Shown in pieces: positions 49,636 to 57,569 of a DNA stretch of 64,000 nucleotides. Each line of letters opens with the position of its first letter. Within the stretch, counting starts at the first letter, position 1. A program made the translations under genes and the position numbers. The DNA is from Aquisphaera giovannonii (GTDB lineage Bacteria; Planctomycetota; Planctomycetia; Isosphaerales; Isosphaeraceae), in assembly GCF_008087625.1 (NCBI RefSeq), contig NZ_CP042997.1, positions 4,712,001 through 4,776,000 of the forward strand, in the 5' to 3' direction. A model generated the notes under the pieces. It saw nothing but the letters and a program-made list of their open reading frames with translations. It had not been told where the DNA came from and made no database searches.

Positions 49636-52212
49636 ATGGCTGTGCATCCGTTGTTGTTCTTCCCGCCCCCCGCGGTCCAGCCTCCTGCGAAGCGTGGCGG
49701 TGGCGGCGGGAAGATAAAGACGCCCACCCCCGAAGAGCAGCGTGCCCGCCTGGATGCGAAGTTCAGGCACATCGCCAAGAGTTTCGCGGGTGCCCAGACC
49801 ACCTCCCAGGGGCTCGAGCCCGAGCAGGTGGTTGTCTTCGAAACGCTCGGCATCTCAGTCGATGGGCTCGCCAAGGCCGCCGCTGCGGTTCCTGGCCTCG
49901 AGTGGCTTTCGGAGATCGATCTCGAAGACGTCGCGCCCGGAGAAGGCTTCGAGGACGCAAAAGAGCCGGCCGCTGCCCTGAGTTGCCGACTCTACGCGCT
50001 GATGTCGAATCAGCAGGCGATCACCCAGCTCATAGGGCTCTGGGGAAACTGGCTGGCGAACCCGGGCGAGCGCGCGAAGAACAACTTCGGCCCATTCAAG
50101 ACGATCTTCATCCACTTGAAGGACATCCGTCGCTGGGGGGTGAAGGATCGGCTCGCGGAGACGCAGGTCGTCGAGTATTGGAAAGAGCGCCTCGAAGACG
50201 AGGACCCGAAGAAGAGCATCCGATTCGAGGTCGAACTCTGGTGTCGGGGCGAGGAGTCGAAGCGGAGGCGGGCTTATGACCATCTCAGGCGGCTCGTCAC
50301 CTCCGCCGGCGGCCAGTGCGTCACCGAGACGACGATCGCCGAAATCCTCTATCACGGCGTCCTGGTAGACCTCCCGCGCGAGAAGGTCCGCGATACCTTC
50401 GATTCGATCATGAGCGAGAGCTATTCGCAGCTGCTGCGGTGCGAAGACGTGATGCTCTTCCGGCCGCTCGGGCAGTCCAGCTTCCCGGCGCTAGAGATCG
50501 AAGACGGACGGGTCGAGCCGGCCGTGGCAGACTCCAGGCCGCTGCCGGCGGGCAAGCCCGTGGTCGCGCTCCTCGACGGCCTGCCCCTGGAGCACCACGA
50601 CCTGCTCGAGGGACGCCTGGTCATCGACGACGAGAACGACCACGCGAGCCGATACCAGGCGCGACAGCAGCAGCACGGCACCTCGATGGCGTCCCTCATC
50701 GCGCATGGGGATCTCGGGGCCGACGGCCCACCGCTCGAAACGCCGATCTACGTCCGCCCGATCCTGGTGCCATTCGAGGACTTCAGCAAGAACGTCGTCG
50801 AGCGGACGCCCGACGATCGGCTGCTCGTGGACATCATCCACGAAGCCGTCGTCCGGATTAAGGGGACGGGCGATCGCAAGGGAGAGGCGCCGACGGTCAA
50901 GGTCATCAACCTTTCCTTCGGCAACACGTGGCAGCCATTCGACCGCCAGATGAGCCCGCTGGCGAAGCTCCTCGATTGGCTGTCCTGGGAGTACAACGTC
51001 CTGTTCCTCGTCAGCGCCGGCAACCAATCCCAGACGATCGACCTCGACGCGGAGAATGACGAACTCAACGGCATGACCGAGGAGGAGTTCCGGGCAAAGG
51101 CGCTCGAGGCCATCCGCCAGGATCAACTCAAGCGCCGGCCGTTCTCCCCGGCCGAGGCGATGAACGTGCTGACCGTGGGCGCGACGCACGCCGACCATTC
51201 GTCGTGGGATCAGGTCGGGAACCGGATCGACTTGCTCAAGGGGGCGAGGCTCCCGAGCCCGCTCAGCACGGTGGCGAACGGCTTCAAGCGTTCGGTGAAG
51301 CCGGACATCTACTTCCCGGGCGGGAGGCAGCTTTATCAGAAGGATTGGAGGGGGCCGAGCTTCAAGGTCGCTCATTCTTCGCTCCCGCCCGGTCTCCGCG
51401 TCGCGGCACCCGGGGCCAGGGCGATGGAACTCGGCCGGACGACTCACAGCCGAGGGACGAGCAACGCGACCGCGCTGGCGAGTCGGACGGCCGGCCTCAT
51501 CCATTCGAACCTCGAGAAGCTCCGTTCGACGCCGGGAGGCGATCTCCTGAGCGACGAATACACAGCGGTCATCCTCAAAGCCCTGCTCGTGCACGGCGCA
51601 TCCTGGGGAGAAGCGGGCGACATTATCGAGAATGTGCTCGGTGGCGGCCTGACTAAGTGGCAGGACAAGCTGCGTCTCAAGAGTCGATTCCTCGGCTACG
51701 GGGAAGTCGACCCGGAGAGGGCATTGTTCTCGACGGATCAGCGGGTCGCGATGCTCGGCTGGCAATCCCTGACCTGCGGGAGCGCGCACGTTTTCCGCGT
51801 ACCCCTCCCGCCCTCGTTGAGCGGCAAGAAGGTGAAGCGCCGGCTCACCATTTCGCTCGCCTGGTTCTCGCCGATAAATCCCCATCACAAGGACTATCGG
51901 CGGGCGTCGCTCTGGTTCAGTTCCAACAAGGACGTGCTCGCGCTGGACAAGAAGGACCTCGACTACGACAGCGCGAAGCGAGGGACTGTCCAGCACCAGA
52001 TCTTCGAGGGCGACACGGCGCGCGCGTTCAGCGACGGCGACGCGATCGAGATCAAGGTGAGCTGCGCGGAGGATGCCGGGAGCTGCTTGGAGAAGATCCC
52101 CTACGCCCTGGCGGCCACGCTCGAGATCGCGGAGCCCATCGACCTGAAAATATTCCGCGAGGTCGAGGCCCGCATCCGCATGAAGGTCGGCATCAACCCT
52201 ACCGGCACCTGA
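49636..52212 (+). CDS. ietS: Subtilisin-like (S8) protease of an IetAS-type defence pair
   Basis: The protein has 858 residues with no signal peptide, so it is probably cytoplasmic, which is unusual for subtilases but normal for IetS. The catalytic triad is visible: Asp314 in VVALLDGLPLEHHDLL, His347 in QQHGTSMASLIAHG and Ser609 in RGTSNATALASRTAG. The oxyanion Asn is in VLFLVSAGNQS. About 310 residues precede the protease domain and show no known domain; this region could sense the trigger or bind the ATPase. The C-terminal 200 residues are beta-rich (RRLTISLAWFSPI). It follows the ATPase gene at 25 bases, so the two are co-expressed. Confidence 0.87.
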   Translation: MAVHPLLFFPPPAVQPPAKRGGGGGKIKTPTPEEQRARLDAKFRHIAKSFAGAQTTSQGLEPEQVVVFETLGISVDGLAKAAAAVPGLEWLSEIDLEDVAPGEGFEDAKEPAAALSCRLYALMSNQQAITQLIGLWGNWLANPGERAKNNFGPFKTIFIHLKDIRRWGVKDRLAETQVVEYWKERLEDEDPKKSIRFEVELWCRGEESKRRRAYDHLRRLVTSAGGQCVTETTIAEILYHGVLVDLPREKVRDTFDSIMSESYSQLLRCEDVMLFRPLGQSSFPALEIEDGRVEPAVADSRPLPAGKPVVALLDGLPLEHHDLLEGRLVIDDENDHASRYQARQQQHGTSMASLIAHGDLGADGPPLETPIYVRPILVPFEDFSKNVVERTPDDRLLVDIIHEAVVRIKGTGDRKGEAPTVKVINLSFGNTWQPFDRQMSPLAKLLDWLSWEYNVLFLVSAGNQSQTIDLDAENDELNGMTEEEFRAKALEAIRQDQLKRRPFSPAEAMNVLTVGATHADHSSWDQVGNRIDLLKGARLPSPLSTVANGFKRSVKPDIYFPGGRQLYQKDWRGPSFKVAHSSLPPGLRVAAPGARAMELGRTTHSRGTSNATALASRTAGLIHSNLEKLRSTPGGDLLSDEYTAVILKALLVHGASWGEAGDIIENVLGGGLTKWQDKLRLKSRFLGYGEVDPERALFSTDQRVAMLGWQSLTCGSAHVFRVPLPPSLSGKKVKRRLTISLAWFSPINPHHKDYRRASLWFSSNKDVLALDKKDLDYDSAKRGTVQHQIFEGDTARAFSDGDAIEIKVSCAEDAGSCLEKIPYALAATLEIAEPIDLKIFREVEARIRMKVGINPTGT

Positions 52213-52232
52213 GACCACCCGAGGCGGCACCA

Positions 52233-52745
52233 ATGCTCGCCACGATCATCCTCGATCGCTTCCGACAAGACGAAATCAACGACGTCGCGCGGGCGATGGA
52301 CAAATTCTGCCAGCCTGGCGACACGCACCTCTTCGCGAGCTCGCTCGTCTACTGCTTCTCCGATCCCGTGACGCACGAGATCCTCTACATCGGACTCACG
52401 ACGAACATCGGCCTCCGGTTCCGCCAACACACCGGGATCATCGAATGCGACCCGGAATGCTGCAAGCTGGACGTGCCAACGAGACGTGCCAACGGGGTCA
52501 TTCTGATTCTCCCCGGCGAGTTGGGTGATCTGGGCAGAAAGCTCGGTAGCGACCATAGGATATTCCGTAACGCGCTGGGAACCTGGCGAACTCAGGTAGG
52601 ATCAACATGTGAGGGTCTCGGTGGTATCGGTCGCCTGCCGGTGCATGTCCTCAGGCCCGCTCAAGCCCGCTCAAGCCCGTGGGTGTGGGGAAAGGCTCCA
52701 AGAACCGATCCAGTCATCCCGACCGTCGGGCGACGAGGCTGGTGA
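52233..52745 (+). CDS. GIY-YIG-like protein next to ietAS, possibly degenerate
   Basis: The frame from ATG 52233 gives 170 residues. Residues about 36-70 show the GIY-YIG pattern: ASSLVYCFSDP, then EILYIGLTTNIGLRFRQHTG with Tyr, Gly, Arg and His in place. The remainder (from about 85) is weakly constrained, and a 13-base tandem duplication (GACGTGCCAACGA) lies at the point where the match fades, near 52470-52496. The classical catalytic Glu cannot be located. It may be a compact nuclease, a truncated one, or a decayed remnant. It begins 20 bases after the ietS stop and on the same strand, so it could be a third member of the operon. Confidence 0.55.
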   Translation: MLATIILDRFRQDEINDVARAMDKFCQPGDTHLFASSLVYCFSDPVTHEILYIGLTTNIGLRFRQHTGIIECDPECCKLDVPTRRANGVILILPGELGDLGRKLGSDHRIFRNALGTWRTQVGSTCEGLGGIGRLPVHVLRPAQARSSPWVWGKAPRTDPVIPTVGRRGW

Positions 52746-52845
52746 GCTAATCCGCGGGATCTCTTTGCTACAATGAAGACAGTCGCGATCCCCCTCGAGA
52801 TCCGGGGGGCATCGAGCTTGTCGCATGGTCAGGAGGCCGGCCGTA

Positions 52846-53169
52846 ATGACATCTTCCGCGAGCCTCAGGGGCATCGTCCGCGGCAGGACGATCGAGCTCG
52901 AGAGTGAATCGGGGCTGCCCGACGGCCAGGTGGTCTCGGTCACGTTGACGTCCGTCGGCGCGTCGTCCCTCGCCGGCCTCTTCGCAACGCCCCCACACAA
53001 GCTCGACCCTCGGCTCGCCGAGGCCCTGTCCAAGGTCAAGGACCTTCCCCCGGGCGAGGGGCTTCGCCGCAGCGCCGGGGCCTGGGCGGAGGATGCCGCG
53101 GAGCTGGACGAGTATCTCGAGGAGAATCGACGACGACGGAAGATCGGCCGACCCGAGATCGAGCCTTGA
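52846..53169 (+). CDS. VapB-like antitoxin
   Basis: The protein has 107 residues from ATG 52846, nine bases after AGGAGG; an ATG at 52825 is less likely. The N-terminus SLRGIVRGRTIELESESGLP resembles the short beta-strand (AbrB/DUF104-like) DNA-binding antitoxins, with VVSVTLT. The C-terminal tail is acidic and basic (WAEDAAELDEYLEENRRRRK), typical of the toxin-binding part. Its stop overlaps the TTG start of the PIN-domain gene. The pairing with a PIN toxin makes the antitoxin call likely although the family is loose. Confidence 0.72.
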   Translation: MTSSASLRGIVRGRTIELESESGLPDGQVVSVTLTSVGASSLAGLFATPPHKLDPRLAEALSKVKDLPPGEGLRRSAGAWAEDAAELDEYLEENRRRRKIGRPEIEP

Positions 53170-53519
53170 AATTCCTCCTGGACACCGACATTTGTTCGGC
53201 CAACCTCAAGGGCCATCACGCGGTTTGCAGCCGGTGCGCGCAGTACAGGGGGCGGCTTTACGCCTCGACCGTCACCGTGGGAGAGCTATTCACCTGGGCT
53301 CTCCGGAGCAAGGCGCCTCCGAACAGACTGGCCGACATCCTCGCCTTCCTCAGCGAGGTGACCGTCCTCGATCTCGACTGGGCGGTGGCATGGAAGTTCG
53401 CTGAAATTCGGGCTCTCTTATTCGACATGGGCTCTCCGCCCCCCGACATGGACCTGGTCAATGCAGCGACCGCCCTCGTCCACGGGCTGACGATGGTGAC
53501 TCACAACACCCAGGTGTAA
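53166..53519 (+). pseudogene. VapC-like PIN toxin, 3' end cut off by IS66 insertion
   Basis: The start is a TTG overlapping the antitoxin stop. The visible 117 residues contain the PIN acidic residues: Asp6 in FLLDTDIC, Glu40 in VTVGELF and Asp94/Asp96 in PPDMDLVNAATAL. The last normal residues are LTMVTHNTQ; the next codon runs into the insertion sequence at 53516 and stops at 53519. The missing end, YATVPGLDLTDWMKP, is found after the element at 55029-55077. Loss of about 15 C-terminal residues removes the last strand of the fold, so the toxin is probably inactive or weakened. The element looks fresh, so excision could restore the gene. Confidence 0.85.
53507..53515. repeat. IS66 target duplication, left copy
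   Basis: CACCCAGGT precedes the left end of the element and is repeated at 55020-55028. IS66 elements normally duplicate 8 bases, so one base of the nine may be coincidental. Confidence 0.85.
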
Positions 53520-55019
53520 CCGTTCACAGGTCGGGGCGGGGTTTTGAGAAACCGGGGTTCGCGCCGCCGGGAAAACTGGCAACATCTCATCCATGTCGCT
53601 GGAAATCACGGACGACCTGATTGCCCGTCAATCGCCTGAAGCGCAGGCGATCATCCGGCTCTTGTTGGCCAGGATCGCCGAGCAAGATCGTCGGATCGCC
53701 CGGTTGGAAGCCGAATTGGAGTCGCTGCGCAAGACGCCGCAGAACTCCTCGCTGCCCCCCAGCACTCAGCACCCGCATGCCAGGCCCGCGAGCCGCGAGG
53801 CGAAGTCGAGACGGAAAAGGGGCGGGCAGCCCGGGCATCGCAAGCATGAGCGCCCCCTGATTCGCACCGAGGACTGCCAGGCGGTCGTCACCCTCATGCC
53901 CGGGGGATGTCGCCGTTGTGGGACGAGGCTGTCGGGGGTCGATCCCGAGCCGTTGCGCCATCAAGTCTGGGAACTGCCCGAGATCAAGCCGGTCGTCACG
54001 GAGTATCAGCGGCATCGCCTGAGCTGCCCCCGCTGCGGGGAGAGCACGTGTGCCGAACTCCCCGCGGGCGTCCCTCGTGGCCAGTCGGGGCCGCGGCTGA
54101 TCGCCTTCGTCGCCACGCTCATGGCCCACTTCCGGCAGAGCAAGCGCCGCACGTCGCTATTCGTGACCTCGGTCCTGAACATCCCCTGCTGCCCGTCGTT
54201 GACGGTCAAGCACCAGCGGATCGCGACCCGGGCGCTGCAGCCCGCGTACGATCGACTCGTGGCCGCCCTGCCATCGCAGCCCCATCTCAACGGGGACGAA
54301 TCGCCGACCAAGGAAGGCACGACGAAGGCATGGCTCTGGACGTTCGTGGCCGGGACCTTCACGGTGTTCGCCCTCCGCGGCAGTCGCGCCGCCACGGCGA
54401 TCGGCGAGCTGCTGGGCGAGGCGTTCGCCGGCGTGATGACCTGCGATCGAGCGAAGATGTACTGGCGATGTGGCCGGCTTCAGTGGTGCTGGGCCCATCT
54501 GAAGCGGGACTTCCAGGCGCTGGTGGATCATGCCGATCCGCAGGTGCGGCGGTTGGGCCACGACCTGATGCGGCCGACCCGAGAACTGTTTCGGCAGTGG
54601 TCGCGGTGCCGTGACGGGACGATCAGCCGCGGCGAATTGGGACGGGCCCTGGCGCCGGTCCGCCATCGAGTGGAGGCCTTGCTGCTGCGCGGCGCGTTCA
54701 GCGGCAATCCGCGCCTGACGGGCATGTCCCGGGAGCTCTACGATCATCGCGACTGGCTCTGGTCATTCCTGGACGTGGATGGGGTCGAACCGACGAACAA
54801 TGCCGGCGAGCGCTCATTGCGCCATGCGGTGATCTGGCGAAAGCTCTCGTTCGGGACGCAGAGCCCGCACGGGAGCCGGTTCGTGGAGACGCTGTTGAGC
54901 GTCATCGAGACCTGCCGTCAGCAGGACCGCAACGTCCTCGACTTCGTGACTCACGCCGTCACCGCCCACTTTCGCGGTGAAACATCCCCTTCGCTCCTCC
55001 CCGGGCCGTGAACGATTAC
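53516..55019 (+). mobile_element. IS66-family insertion sequence, single transposase gene
   Basis: The element is 1504 bases. The left end is GTAACCGTTCACAG and the right end is GGCCGTGAACGATTAC, inverted with one mismatch in the outer 12. It is flanked by CACCCAGGT repeats. It carries only the main transposase gene and lacks the small tnpA/tnpB genes, as in the ISBst12-type subgroup. It splits the VapC gene. Confidence 0.9.
53593..55011 (+). CDS. IS66-family transposase
   Basis: The protein has 472 residues. The N-terminal part (about 20-55, IAEQDRRIARLEAELESLRK) is the coiled coil of IS66 transposases, followed by QNSSLPPSTQHPHARPASRE and a basic KSRRKRGGQPGH stretch. A zinc-ribbon-like CRRCGTRL and LSCPRCGEST follow. 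The catalytic core contains HLNGDESPTKEG (first Asp), MTCDRAKMYW (second Asp) and VDGVEPTNNAGERSLRHAVI (Glu), which carry the DDE triad of the family. The C-terminus FVETLLSVIETCRQQDRNVL is also typical. The frame is intact, so the element may be active. Confidence 0.95.
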   Translation: MSLEITDDLIARQSPEAQAIIRLLLARIAEQDRRIARLEAELESLRKTPQNSSLPPSTQHPHARPASREAKSRRKRGGQPGHRKHERPLIRTEDCQAVVTLMPGGCRRCGTRLSGVDPEPLRHQVWELPEIKPVVTEYQRHRLSCPRCGESTCAELPAGVPRGQSGPRLIAFVATLMAHFRQSKRRTSLFVTSVLNIPCCPSLTVKHQRIATRALQPAYDRLVAALPSQPHLNGDESPTKEGTTKAWLWTFVAGTFTVFALRGSRAATAIGELLGEAFAGVMTCDRAKMYWRCGRLQWCWAHLKRDFQALVDHADPQVRRLGHDLMRPTRELFRQWSRCRDGTISRGELGRALAPVRHRVEALLLRGAFSGNPRLTGMSRELYDHRDWLWSFLDVDGVEPTNNAGERSLRHAVIWRKLSFGTQSPHGSRFVETLLSVIETCRQQDRNVLDFVTHAVTAHFRGETSPSLLPGP

Positions 55020-55028
55020 CACCCAGGT

Positions 55029-55077
55029 CTACGCGACCGTACCCGGCCTGGACCTGACGGACTGGATGAAACCGTAG
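55029..55077 (+). pseudogene. VapC-like 3' remnant beyond the IS66 element
   Basis: With the target duplication collapsed, bases 55029-55077 continue the PIN frame as YATVPGLDLTDWMKP and end at TAG. This matches the VapC C-terminal pattern (VPGLxLxDWL). Together with 53166-53515 it would encode an intact toxin of about 132 residues. Confidence 0.85.
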
Positions 55078-55387
55078 GTGGCCAAAGCGGACGTAGCGAT
55101 TGGTCATCGATAGCCAGCGAAGTTAAGGGTCACGGAAAGGGTCACGGGAAAGGTCACACGGAAAGGAGTCACGCACGGAAAGGGTGCAGGAGCCGAATCG
55201 ACAAGAGTCGGGAAGGGTTCACGACCCGAGTCGACCCCCGTAGTTGCCCCTGACGCCCCGGCTTCGCACTCGCCTCTGTTCACCATTCGTAGGACGGCCG
55301 CCGATGCGGCTCCGGACCGCCTCCCGGGCTGCGGCCCGTTTCCGGGCTGTGACGCCTTCCCGGGCTCCTGTGGGAGGGGTCCCGACG
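55078..55387. other. Gap with short imperfect tandem repeats
   Basis: Bases about 55129-55182 repeat the motif GGTCACGGAAAGG four times with small changes (GGTCACGGGAAAGG, GGTCACACGGAAAGG, AGTCACGCACGGAAAGG). No gene is seen. It marks the right border of the defence island. Confidence 0.6.
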
Positions 55388-56677
55388 TCAGATCTCGACG
55401 CTCACCGGGCCGGAGACCGAACCGTCCTCGTCGACCACCCGGATCCGCAGCTTGCCCCGCGGTAGCATCAGGGCTGGGACCTCCTGCCCCGGACGGATCG
55501 GGACCTGGTCGACCGGGATCGCCGCGTCGGGCTCGCCTTCGTAATGGGCCTGGGCCAGGCGCAGGCCCTTGCCCTTCAGGAGGGCCGGGGGGATCGGGTA
55601 TGGGATGCGCCCCAGGTCGCGTGCCATCCAGTCGGGCCGGCCGCGCTCCAGCTTCACCCGGGGGAAGAAGACCGTGGCGTCGAACCCCTCGTGCTCCGAC
55701 CACGGCCTCCCGTCTCGCCGCACGAAGACCGTCGGGCGCGCCACCAGCCGCCTCGCCGCGGCGTAGCGGTACAGGGGGGTCTCGTGCTCGGGGCGGATCG
55801 CCTCGACGTGCCGGGACGCGTGGACCGTGAACGGGTCCAGCCCGCTGATCTCCTTGAGGTGCAGGGCCATCATCTTGTCGGGCCCGAGCGACCCCTTCAG
55901 GGCGTGGCCGCGCCCGACCCAGACGAAGACCCTGGCGTGCGGATCCTCGTCGAGGATGCGCCCCTTGATGTTCCGGGCCTGGCCCGATTCGCGGGCCGAC
56001 TGGCGCCCCGCCGCCGGGACATCGGGCCCGGGGATCGACTCGTACGGGACGAGCCGGTAGCCGAGCCGGATCGCCTCGCGCACCCCCGACGCGAAGACGG
56101 GGTCCGCGGTGTACGTGCCGGTCTTGCTCGTGGGGTAGCCGGCCTCCTGGGTGGCGGCGATCTCGCGATGGAAGGTCTCGGCCGCGAAGTATCGGAAGCC
56201 CTTCCCGCGGAGGCCGCGCAGGAGCGGCTCCATCAGGACGCGCGTCTGGGGGAGGTGGTGCTCCTCCCCCACGATCACGACCCGGCGGTCGCCGACGGCG
56301 TCGAGGATCGCCCCGGCGGCCTCCGCGGGGCGGCACGCGTCGATGGGGGACTTCTCGGGCGGCGGCCCCAGCTTCAGGTCGCCGTAGATGAGGTCGAGCC
56401 CACGGGGCCCGGCCGTCGGATCGCCGAGGAACTCCTCGAACATGAGCTCGATCTCGGGGTACATCGGCTTCCACATCGGCGACTCGAGGTAGCGCGGCCG
56501 CAGCCGCTTCAGCTCCACGTAGCGGGCCAGGGGGTTGCCCGCCTCGACCTGCTCCTTCTTCACCCGGAATGGGTCGGGGAGGTCGCGATCGGGCCTGGGC
56601 TCCTGCCCGGCCGCGGAGAGGCCGAGGGCGAGGGCGAGGGCGATCATCGCCGCGAGGGGGCGAGGCGGGATGGACAC
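55388..56677 (-). CDS. Secreted ChaN/erythromycin-esterase-like protein
   Basis: A GTG at 56677 with GGAGG seven bases upstream gives 429 residues; the longer ATG frame to 56965 is not convincing. A signal peptide is seen (PPRPLAAMIALALALGLSAA). The core resembles the ChaN/EreA-like fold: VVIVGEEHHLPQTRVLMEPL, FRYFAAETFHREIAAT, YRLVPYESIPGPD and RVFVWVGRGHALKG. Proteins of this group bind haem or carry a TIKI/EreA-type protease or esterase site with Glu and His residues. Which function applies here is not clear. The C-terminus has a short beta-rich tail (LRIRVVDEDGSVSGPVSVE). Confidence 0.65.
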   Translation of the reverse strand: MSIPPRPLAAMIALALALGLSAAGQEPRPDRDLPDPFRVKKEQVEAGNPLARYVELKRLRPRYLESPMWKPMYPEIELMFEEFLGDPTAGPRGLDLIYGDLKLGPPPEKSPIDACRPAEAAGAILDAVGDRRVVIVGEEHHLPQTRVLMEPLLRGLRGKGFRYFAAETFHREIAATQEAGYPTSKTGTYTADPVFASGVREAIRLGYRLVPYESIPGPDVPAAGRQSARESGQARNIKGRILDEDPHARVFVWVGRGHALKGSLGPDKMMALHLKEISGLDPFTVHASRHVEAIRPEHETPLYRYAAARRLVARPTVFVRRDGRPWSEHEGFDATVFFPRVKLERGRPDWMARDLGRIPYPIPPALLKGKGLRLAQAHYEGEPDAAIPVDQVPIRPGQEVPALMLPRGKLRIRVVDEDGSVSGPVSVEI

Positions 56678-57350
56678 GGGGACCTCCACTCCGTGCTCGG
56701 GGCGGTTCTCCGGGGCCCGGATCGCCACGCCCCCAATCCTTCGATTTTGTCGGAAAAGCTGAATCTGAGGGTTATACGACAATCGGGGGCTGCCGGGGAC
56801 TGCCGGTGGAGGTTCTCTTTTCCCGCCCGGCTGGACACCCCGGGTTGACCGAGCGCACCATCCTCGATGTCGCCGGCGTCGGGCCACGACTCGTCGTCCG
56901 CCGGGGTGATCCGCCCCGCCGCGGCCCGACTCGCCGCCCTCTCGCCCGCTCGTCGCCGTCGCCATGCCTCCATCGCCCGCCGGCCGCGCGCAAAGCCCCC
57001 CATCCGAGCGAGGCGCCGAGGCCCGTGATCGGGCATCCCACCGAGGCCGCGGGCAACTGCTCGACGGGGTTCATCGCGTCGCCGGAGGACTCGCGGCCAG
57101 TCAGGGAGTCTCGACCCACGGCCGGTGCCCGGCCACCTCGATCGACGCGAGACCACTCCTCATCGTCCGCAGGCGTCCGGCGCCGTACGCGATGTTCCGA
57201 TCGGTCCTCATGCGCCAACCCGGCGACGATGCGGGCCGGGAGCCGAGGGACCAGGCGAGCGGCACAAGACTTGCCAAGAGGGGTTAAACGCCTAAATAAG
57301 TCGTAGAGGGCAAGGCCTCATGGCCACCGCCCGAGGGAGGGGAGTGGCCG
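56678..57350. other. Intergenic region, nothing recognised
   Basis: This 673-base stretch holds frames that are compositional (Arg/Pro/Gly-rich, no family). It includes the upstream regions of the ChaN-like gene (leftward) and the small zinc-ribbon-like gene (rightward). A/T-richer bases occur at about 56735-56780 and 57280-57315. Confidence 0.45.
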
Positions 57351-57569
57351 GTGAGCGACAGTACGCTGCGTGTGCTCAGGTTGGTTTGCCCCATGGGGCA
57401 CGAGATCGCTCGCGCCTTCCATCGCGACAACGCCGACGACCTGGCGTGGGCCGCGTACAATCTCGGCCGGCGGGTCAGCTCCACGCTGGAGGGCCATTTC
57501 TGCCTGGAGTGTCGGACGGCGGACCTCACCCTGGTGGACCAGGCGGCCCGGCCATCCCAGGAGGAGTGA
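57351..57569 (+). CDS. Small zinc-ribbon-like protein, unknown function
   Basis: The protein has 72 residues from a GTG at 57351 preceded by GGGAGGGGAG. It has CPMGHE near residue 14 and CLECRT near residue 51, a two-plus-two Cys/His arrangement that could bind one zinc ion. The middle (DNADDLAWAAYNLGRRVSST) is helical. I do not know the family. It stands alone, with repeats downstream. It could be a real small protein because its codon use is even and its start has a good ribosome site. Confidence 0.55.
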   Translation: MSDSTLRVLRLVCPMGHEIARAFHRDNADDLAWAAYNLGRRVSSTLEGHFCLECRTADLTLVDQAARPSQEE

